Source: Lingula anatina
Taxonomy: Eukaryota; Brachiopoda; Lingulata; Lingulida; Lingulidae
Assembly: GCF_001039355.2 (NCBI RefSeq)
Contig: NW_019775769.1
Coordinates: 200,027 to 264,026, forward strand
Length of the DNA: 64,000 bases
Direction of reading: 5' to 3'
In this document: positions 51,333 through 61,600 of the stretch, in pieces
Layout: each line of letters opens with the position of its first letter
Position numbering within the stretch: position 1 is the first letter of the stretch
The notes under the pieces: generated by a model
Database searches by the model: none
Seen by the model: only the letters and a program-made list of their open reading frames with translations
Told to the model about the DNA's origin: nothing
Position numbers and translations under genes: made by a program

Positions 51333-54300
51333 AATACGTCATGTGATCTTGGTCTAGGATGGCATTATCTATTGCACTTGCTAGTGACTGCTGAATTTCG
51401 ATTGATTTCAACTTGGAAACGTACATTAAGTCTCTTTGCTGCACTGCCAGCTTACTTGCGGCGTGGTAGCGACACTCCTGGTCTGAAGGGGGGCTCTGAC
51501 CGTTTGGTGATCCGTGTAGCATTAAGGACCTCTCATAGATTTGTGTACAGGGATCCCTTGTCCAGCAGGTGTGGGTGCTTTGATCGAGGGTGTCGCCATG
51601 AGTAATAGTTTTGATCTTGCTGCAAAAATAAGGTAATGGTGATACTGAGTTGCCTCTGCAGAGGCTCTCCATTGCTGTTCATTTCATCTTTTCCAAAATA
51701 CCCAATAGTTCCTTTATAGGTCTTGTGGTCAAATCCTGCTTTAGCGTTAAAATCATCGAGTATGGTTATATGACCTTCTTTTGGGATTTTGTTCAGGACT
51801 TTTACTCTTAACATATGTATACGCAGTGAATTAAACGTTTTTGTATCCATCTACCTGTATAAGCAAGAGCACTATATTGCACACACTTTTTTCTAGGATT
51901 TTGGGATCAACGACATTAAAGATTTGGCAAACCTCTTTGACAACCTCATTGACAGCGTTCGTCTTCCTATTATCGAAGCCATCAATGCCTTTAAGAAAGT
52001 AATCAGCATGTTCAAAGGCAGAGGGTTAAGCTTACAAGGTTTATTTAACAAAATCGTGGAAGCCATACGAAACCTGCCTGATGCTGTGAAAGAATTGCTA
52101 GAAAATCTGAAGCAATTTGTGCTCGAGATCAGTGACTACGAGGGTTTGCCCTGGATAGCAGCCATGAAAAAGGTCGTTCGGCGAGTGCGACATTTTGTTG
52201 AAGATGTTCAAACAGACATCCTTGGCTTTTATAATGTAAGTTTAGCTTGACTGTTTAATCTGATTTTAAAGTGCATTAGTTTTCCTTCCATTTAACAATT
52301 CCTATTAAGAAAACTTAAATTCTTTGTTAACAAAAGAGACTGACCCATTTCATTTCTGAAAAACACGTTTATATATTTAACTTTATGTTATTGAGACTTG
52401 TCTGAAATAGAAACTGCTGTTTAAGATATGATCTGGCAATCTACTGTAAAATGTTTTAAAAAATGAACGTTATTTTGCAGGCAGTTGTTGATGCAATCAC
52501 TGTTAATCTACCATACACAGCTAAAACAATGGCTGAAGCCATAGAGTTGATTGTCAAGGCAGTGCAATCACTCTTTAAGAACCCAATGGGAGCCCTTTCA
52601 AATATAGGGAAAGCTATAATGAAGTAAGTGTAATATGTTGTAATGAAGAATTGATTAAAATTATTCCGCACTGATAAAGAATAAAGACGCGAATGAGTAT
52701 ACAAATTGAACTACATTCGAATATATATTAAGTATGATTATTATTTTTGGTTACAGAATAAAGCTGTCTATTTCCATGGTTATAGGGACCAAGATCAAAA
52801 TTGAGGAATCTTGCTTTTTCCTCTCAGGTACGTATAGAAGGATCTAGGCAAATTAAATCGTTTAACAAATATTCAAAACGGGGGTTGTTTTATTAGTAAG
52901 AATTATCTTGAATCTTTTAAATCTGCTCCTTCCCTCTTCCAGCCTCCTTCTCTATTTACAAGCGTTTTTCAGGGAAGATGCCTTACTGGATGAATCTTGG
53001 AGAGGAATTCACTGACCTCATGGATGACATCAAAGACGCCGTAAAAGAGGTCTCAGCATTTCTCACGAGAGTTAGAGGATATGGTTTTACTGCCTATCGG
53101 AAACGAAATGTTGGGAAAGGAGATGGAATACCAGCTGTGGTAAATATAATTTAGAATGTCTTTGCATAATTTTATTAAACCAACTGAAATGCTTCATGGA
53201 TACATGCACATGCAGTAATTGATCAACTGGTCATATTATCTTATTTTCACAGGAAGAACAAGAGACACTTATCATCCAAGCGTTTTTAGCACAGTTTAAG
53301 ATTCTTCTGAGACCATTTGAGGGCATTGTGAATACATCCAAACCGTTCTTAGATGCCTATAACGCAGTAATGGAGGTAGTAGACGGCGTGAAATCCGCTT
53401 ACCATCAAATACGTACAACGTAAGTATGAAGTGGTTAATGTTTCGTAGTACTTAATACCCAGTATAAAGTTAGATAGATAGATAGATGTGTCAGTATATG
53501 TATACGTTTCAGAATGATTATAAATTATAATTGACCTTCCAGCATTATATTTCACAATGCCTTCAACAAACGTAATATTTTGTGATTTTGCCTAATATAT
53601 CAGTTATCACGTTTAATTGTTTTAATTGAATTGATTATTAACTGCATTGAACGTTGGCTTGTCCTTTTGTTTTCTCCAAACCCATTAAAGGGTTGAAAAA
53701 GGAAAATCCATCGTTATGAAGCTGTTTGGCCCAAAGTTTCACGCCCAGTTTCCGTCTCACAGAAGTGATTGTGATAAAGGGTGTGGATGTGGCAAGTTCC
53801 CATACGAGGGGAAGGACGGGAAGCTTTTACCCGGGATAGACGTGATGAGAGGAAGAAATAGCAAGGTGAGTCGTATGTGTGTCTTTGGCTTCCTGAATAC
53901 TGCCGCTTTTGTAGTTAGGTTGAAAAGTTGAAAAACTTAATGCCGCAAAGTGTATATAGTTTGACCACCAATCTGGAAAGAAATATCAACGAGTTATCCA
54001 ATCTTAGGTTTACAACGGTGTCAGTATTTTGAGCCTGTTTGTAATTGTATTCATTGTTAAATTTTGCGCGGTTTCGGACAACGTGTATGGGAGATGACAC
54101 TGTACTGAATTTGAAAACGGAAACGATGGTTACACACAATAACCCGTTTTCTTTGCCTATGAAAATTTGCGACGAAGCCGTGATGATCCCTGAGATGTCC
54201 AAAAAAATGAAAATACTATTTTGAGGGCTTTCTTTTCCATAATGTACAGCTGGAAAACAGACTGCTATATCTGTGTCCCAGACATCTTAGTGAATTTCTG

Positions 54301-55621
54301 GACAATATTCATGCGATTCCAGCCGAATCCCACGAATATTCGTAACCCTATCGCACCTGTATCGTAAATGAATCGTAAAACGTGTCGAATTAGACCAGAA
54401 AATTGGCAAAATCTCCCGAATCCAGCCGAATACCACGAATATTTGTAACACTATCGCACCTGTATCGTAACTGAATCGTCAAGCGTGTCAAATTAGACCA
54501 GAAAATTGGCAAAATCTCACGAATCCTCACGAATCCTGAAATTTATCAATTCCTGCCCAGCAGACAAACGACATTTATTCACCGTTGAATCAACGTCAGT
54601 TTTGGTGGTTCAACGTTGAATCAACGTAGAATCAATGTCGTTTGCCTGCTGGGTGGCGATTCGTGGGATTCGTGGTCTGTGTGAAATAGGGGCATAATCC
54701 AACACATAGGAATATTTTGACAGACTTTCAAAGAAGTTCACTCAGTATTTACCCAGCCTCGTGGACGTGTAGATATACCGCGGTATATCGACTGTTCGTG
54801 TTAATTCAAGGCGTTGTCATTTCCATGACCAATGACTGGCGTGGTAAACCAACGCCCACTGTTTACCTGTCATGCGACAGAATAGAAACTACTTTTAGGA
54901 TGTTGGTTGGGGTCTGCTGTTATAATTAATACCCCTGTTTCATAGGTTGAGTGTCCTGTTACGGGCAATGTGAGACGTCGCAGTGCCACGGAGGTCATAA
55001 TTGAACCAAGTGAACAAGACTTTGTGAAATTTGAAATAATCGTGAGTAACATTAAACCTATCAGAGGCATTAAAGAAACCGGTACAACTGTGATAAGTGC
55101 CGGAGATACAATTGGTAAAGCTCTGTCCTCTAAATGTGATCCAAACTTCATTCACGTTGCGATGCGTAAAAGGTCTAACCGGCCAAAATCATCTGACGAT
55201 GACTATGAGTATGTCGACCCAACACCATACATAGAGAGGGTTGTCCCAGTTCCACAGTGGATTGAGAAGTGCAACGAGTTCAGTTTGAAACACATAGGGC
55301 AAACCTCTGACACAGATTCCATTACTGATCCCGAAAATGCCCAGGAAGTTGTAGAAGATGTAAAACGCCATGCCAAAGAAAGAGTTGATGAATTCATAAA
55401 GAAGACCCCTGATCCAGAACCGCCATATCGACCAGAAGGGATGGATGAGGGTGCAACAAAAGCTTTGGCGAACAGCTTTGGAGACGCCTTGGGTGCATTT
55501 GGAGACCTGGGTCAGCTAATAGACTTCTCTGGGTAGGTATAGATGCCCAAGAGGCAATTTGTTGTAATTATTTCTCTCGCTCCTCCCTTCATTTGTATAA
55601 TCAATGCATTTGTTACATATA

Positions 55622-55657
<36 letters not shown>

Positions 55658-58600
55658 CAAACTAAATAACTTTCTTCGATTACAGCAAGAAGAAACCACC
55701 GAGCATTCTTGACAAGATTGACGTTAATTCTTTCAATATACGCCATGTCTTATTAACACTAAAAGACAGCAGGCTATCAGAAAAACAGCAAAAAGTTGAG
55801 AGATACGTGGAAGCCTTAGCCGAGTTAATCCGCACAAACAAGTTAGAGCATCCTGAAAACTTCTCTCCACGGAGACTGAAGTACATGCTGCAAAAAAGAG
55901 GTCAAGATTCTTCAGGGTCGTTTGATCAGTTGGTTATGCGGTACATAGAAATACCAGATGGAGGTAGGGTACATTGTTTTCATAAATGGTTAAAAATATT
56001 GGTGGTCGGTGTTTATGATAAAAGCGATGAACAATGAGTGTTTTGGTAACTTAAAATAGATCAAATAAAATATTCCCCTTTTGGTTAAAGGGTGAGTTGA
56101 ATATGAAGAAAACAGATATATGTCGAATAACCTTTAATTGTACTTTTTGTTTTGTAATTTTTGCAAATGGCCTCAGTCTGCCCAAATATCAAACGTGGTA
56201 TAGCCAGAGGCTTTGGTCACTTCTGTACGCCCCACAGAGACTGCCAGGGACTGACATGCGGGTTGCTGGTCAAATTTATCTTCATCAAGAAGGTCATCAA
56301 GTTCGACATACGGCTGAATACATGTAGTCGGAAACTTGATGTTCAAATTGACAATGATACAACAAGTTTTGATATACAAGGTGAGTTCACAGCTGTTTCC
56401 AAATATTTAAAATGTGCAGACAATATAAAGTGCAGACAATATAAAGTTACGTTAGAAAAAAAACTGTATTTGCCACTGCTCCACGTCCTGAATACCCCTC
56501 TTTGCAGGAAGCGATGATATAGATATTATTCGACCATTTGGGGCATTTGATGACTTCACTCTTGTAATTCGAGCACACGTCAGCAGGATAGGCAATAAGG
56601 TTGATGTAACAGCGGAGATGTCGGTGTGTTCTGCGTACTATCCAACATGTACGGAGACGATAGAGTTGTTCAAACACCTGTACTTGGAGAGCTCCCCAGA
56701 CGTTTTGTGCAAGCCAGGTAAGGCACAGAATATCTCACACATTGTATTTTACGAACGAAATGTATTCTTCAGATGTTGAACGATTCATATATCGCTCTTA
56801 AAGTCACCCTACGAAACTGAAAAGAGCGTTGTTATCTTTTTTTTAACATTAAATACCTTACACGCCCTGATCTGAATGTACATGTGTAACTCTTGTTTAC
56901 TGAAGGAGTTGAATATGACGGAACTGAAGATCGGGTTCGAAGTATGCGACTTCAATATTTTGTGGACGACTTACTTCAATTAAACGTTGGCAATAGGAGA
57001 GAATTGTTGACATTTATGAACGAACTTCGCAGCGCAATACTTGATGCAGTAAGTATTGTTGATAATTTACCATCGGTTACTGCATTACATTTATCCAGTA
57101 AGGATTAAATTCGTTGCACCATACATCCGCAAACCAAATCCATTATTGCAGCTACTGGTAGTACTGAGTATTTGAAAAATACTGCATGCACGTATGCTCA
57201 TGTCAAATATGCCTACGTGTCATTACATCGCTTTAACTTCTTTCGTGCAGGTCATGAAAAACCCTGGACTTCTGCTGAAAATTGGAAAAGGGGAATTCCC
57301 TGCGTCGGCTGACTTCTGTTTTGATGGCGACATACCAATACCAACAATCGATATACCATTTTTCGAAATATCTCCCCTCTTTATGATTGGACCCGTTCCT
57401 CTGCGTTTAGGTACGTAACTAGTAAATTTACTTACAGACCTTGCGATTACAAAAAGCAAAGGTCCGATCAGAATGATGTTTCTTAAAAGCGTCAGATCAC
57501 TTATTCTGATAAATAGACAACATTACAGCTATTTTGGAATGAAGTGGACTGTGATCCAAAGAGGCCGTCATACTGTTCTAGAAGGACTATTTAAGAATTC
57601 TACATGTAAATATCAATATGAAATTTGTGAAAGATCTGACATGGGTTTCGGCATTATATTTTAAATCGAAGTGCTCTTCGGGTTAAAGTACTGAGTATTC
57701 ATGCCTTGTGTTTCTATAGTTGGATTCTCCATACATACAGTCAATAGATTCTGCACCCAATCATTTATAATTATCATACAAAAAACTTCTCTGCTTACTT
57801 AGAATTTGGTTTTAATCAACATAATAAATTAAGTGTCTCAACTTAGAATTTGGTGCTGGAGGAGCGGTCGGCATAAGGATATCAGTTGGAGCGTGCCTCA
57901 TGAGTATGAAAGCGAATGTAAGTTTTTTTATGTAATAATTCATTATTATTATGATTTTGATACGCATCTTGTAAAATAAAACTCTAATACAACTTTGCAT
58001 AAAGCAATAAGACATACCTCTCAAAGTTACCCAAAACAGCCTTAAAATTTACTGAATAATAAACACCGCGAAAGGATTAGGTTAAAGAGTCTAACTGCCT
58101 CAGGGTATATTAACAGGTCAAGGTCATACCATGGGTAGGCGGCAAAGTCTGGGGTTCTCTTGCGATTGACCTTTTCTTAGTTCGAGCTGGAATTAAGATA
58201 ACCGGGTACTTGTTGGAGACTAGATTTCCTATAACTGGTACTCTTGGCTTTTCAAAGTTTCCAATAAAAGTAGGGTAAGTATTAAAATGATACTATCACA
58301 AAGTGGCACTTTTTAATACCTTTTTAGAATTTCCTTTATTTTTCTATTTATCTGGTAACTAATGATAATAACAAAACAATCAATGTACGTTTTTCCCTCA
58401 TGCCCCTCTTTAAATAAAAAATGACATCACGTTTAAATCTGGGAACAATGAAATAATCCATGTGTTATGATATACTCCGGTTACTGTAGGACAGTCCATT
58501 TACTTTAAATAAATGACTTTATTTTCGTTTATCACAGTACATATAGAAATATTATTTTTAAGGGGAAGGATGGACCTTGAACTTGTCCCGCTGAGAGTGA

Positions 58601-61600
58601 AACTAACAGCGTTTGTTCAAGTGTTTTTGATTTTTACACGGGTGACGGTTTTCGAAGGTACTGTGTGGGAATACAAAATGGATCCAATCAGACGCAATAT
58701 ATTCGATTTTCCTATGGAAGATAAAGACGAGTCTCCGGCAGAATTTGGGCCAAACACTTACAACAGAAGGAAGAAAAGATGGAATTCTGACTCGGGTTGT
58801 ACCGTGAAACAGCTAAGTGGTCGAGACTACACCGACCCTGCCTTTATTCTCGAAGCCACATGTAGTGATCCTGTGAGTGACGTCAAAATGTTTTACGCTA
58901 TCGGCAGTCATCCAGGTGGCACTGACGTCAGCGACTGGACAGAGATGGGAGGGTCACCGCTCACAGTTCCTCAAATGATGATTGGGGGGATTCCTCTTTA
59001 CTGGACGGTCAAGGCAAGAAATAGCCAGGGTCTCGAGGCTTTCACTCAGTGCATGCTTCGTACTTACGATGTCACACTACCAGACGGCCGCCTTGAGCCG
59101 TCACACGCTTATACGAGTCACCCACACAGAATAAGCGGAACTCTAACATTGGTTGATGATTCGCCTCTGAAAGACACCCAATACAAAGGAGTTGGATTTG
59201 GCCAGGGAGCTACAAACGCTGAAGTTGTTAACTGGCAGCCTTTCTCTCCAGATAAAATGTCCATAAACCAAGAAATCAAAAATGAACTGTCTCATTTTTC
59301 TGCCGGCAGAACAGGAAAACTAACAGCCCAGCCTATCAAAACCATACAGACAGATACAGATGTGAAATGTGCGAAAACATGCTTAGACTTTGGTCTGAAA
59401 TGTGTTGCCTTTGATTACGACTATAAGACTACTACATGTGACTTGCACGAATTTCTTGAGGGAGCAATGGCTAAACTGGCTACCAGCGGGGCGTATCACA
59501 ACTTTGAACGGATTGGAGTGGGTCATACGTCATTTCTGGAATTTGACAACCTTGATTTACAGCACGGCGAAGTGTATTATATCAACACTAGGATAACAAA
59601 TGAGCTTGGGTACACATCGATTATATCAACAAAGGGAACACTAGTCGACTTTACTCCACCAGAACCAGGTCCTATAGGAAACGCATCTGTGGATGTCGTA
59701 AGACCCGATGGTTGTTCGGCAGCTGTAACACAGCGGTGCATTGACGTCACTTGGCATCCCAATCACAGGTATTTCCTTCAATAAGTTATGTTCTTAATTA
59801 GTATTGTCCCATTTTTTCCAAATAAAGAATAGCGTGTAGTTTCCCCGAAATTCACTTTTTAAGAGAATTGCATTTATGGTTAAGAACAAAAGGACACATT
59901 CGCCGTCTTTATGTCATTACTTACTGTCCTTAATGCCCAATGTGTATGATCTCTGCTTCCATCAAAGAAGGCGTCTTATCATGAGCGTTAATTTGTAGAT
60001 ACATCCATGATGGCCCTGGCTCTAACACTGTATTCAATGGACATCATCCCCTCAAGGACACAAAGTATACCCTTGCCAACCACTACATCTCAGGTAGGAA
60101 GATTATTTATTTATGTATAAATTTATCAAAAGCGTTTCTGATGTAACACCTGGTAGCAGAACTCCACTTGTCAATAACTATTTACATCTGTGATGTTACT
60201 ATATTGAACAATATGATATATAATATTATACATGTATGTTTATATGGAAATCTACTGATAATCATCGTATTTTGTAGCTAATTGGGATGGCTTCCATGAC
60301 AACGAGACTGATATCTGGGGTTACACTTGGGCAGCTGGTTCAACTGTCTGTGGAACTGATGTCCAACCGTATGACGACCCACACTCGCACCTGTCAGGAA
60401 AGTCATTCTGGACACACAATGGTTTGGCCAAGCACCTGCATCTTGCTGATGGCCCGTACTACGTGACTGTTCAAGCTTTAAATAACGTACACTACGGCGG
60501 TTCCTTGGTGACAACTGTGTGCCACACCACGCCCATTATTGTTGACACTACTAAACCGATATTCAATGGAATCGATGATGTAATATACGACGAAGACTTT
60601 GACATTATGGCCGTTTATTACAACGTGTCCGACCCATTGTCTGGCATAATGAGGGTAGATTTTGCCTTAGGTAAAACTAAATATGACGCAAAGATTCGAC
60701 CATTTTCAATGCATGATCACATTGTAAGGAAGCTTACCGGAAGTTACATTTCCCTGGATGAACCAGGGATTCCGGATGGAGTACCTGTATGGGTGAGAGT
60801 CCGGGCGGTCAACAACGGTAAATATAACAAGTGAAACGGCAATATTTAACTTTTAATAAGCACATACAATGTCTTATGCACTCTCAATCTGCGTTAAACC
60901 AGATGTAACCGGTACGACTAAAACAGTGTTATTGGGTGCGATAGGGTTAAACTTAAATGGCGGAATCATTTCTAAATTAGGCACCAAATTACCCTATCGT
61001 TCCAGTTGAGCTTTTTACTACTGGCCATGGGGAACAACCAGTAATGATCGACCGTTCTAACCCCATTCCCGGAGAACTGTTTGATGGTAGCGATCTTCAC
61101 ATCGACAGTGACTACCAGGCCAATAACGACAGTATTTGCGTCCATTGGAAGGGTTTTTATGATCCAGAATCTGGAATAGACAGGTCCATATAACAAATAG
61201 ATATTAGTCATTTTCATTCTACTTCTTTCTATTTTAATGACTTCAAGCACTTAACACTCATTAGTGACCACAGACAGTACGTTATAGTTTCATAACACTA
61301 TTTTCCATATTGATTATGTGCTCCTTGTAATTTACTTTTATATTCATTTCGTAGATATTCTGTACAAGTAGGGAGTGCCCCTGGATCAGACGATGTCGCG
61401 AAGCCCTTTGATGTCAGCCACTCCACCAAAGAAGCTTGCATGGCGGCCAACCTTACCCACAACACCACATACTATGCTACTGTCACCGCTTTCAACCATG
61501 GTCTTAACCCTAAGTCTGTCAACAGAACATCGGATGGACGTAAGTATACTTCAGTCTGAAAAAAAGTGTGCTATATAATATCGTTTTGAAGCAAAGATAT

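Larger units (their letters stand above)
53866..54945 (+). other. Intron 25 of gene C with tandem repeat and MITE
   Basis: About 1.1 kb splitting the M23-like domain. It holds a two-copy tandem repeat and a short MITE (separate entries). I see nothing else. Confidence 0.6.

Noticed and set aside
51330-51605. Plus-strand 91-residue open frame in intron 19 of gene C
   Set aside because: It is antisense to the LINE endonuclease remnant and has no splice or domain support.
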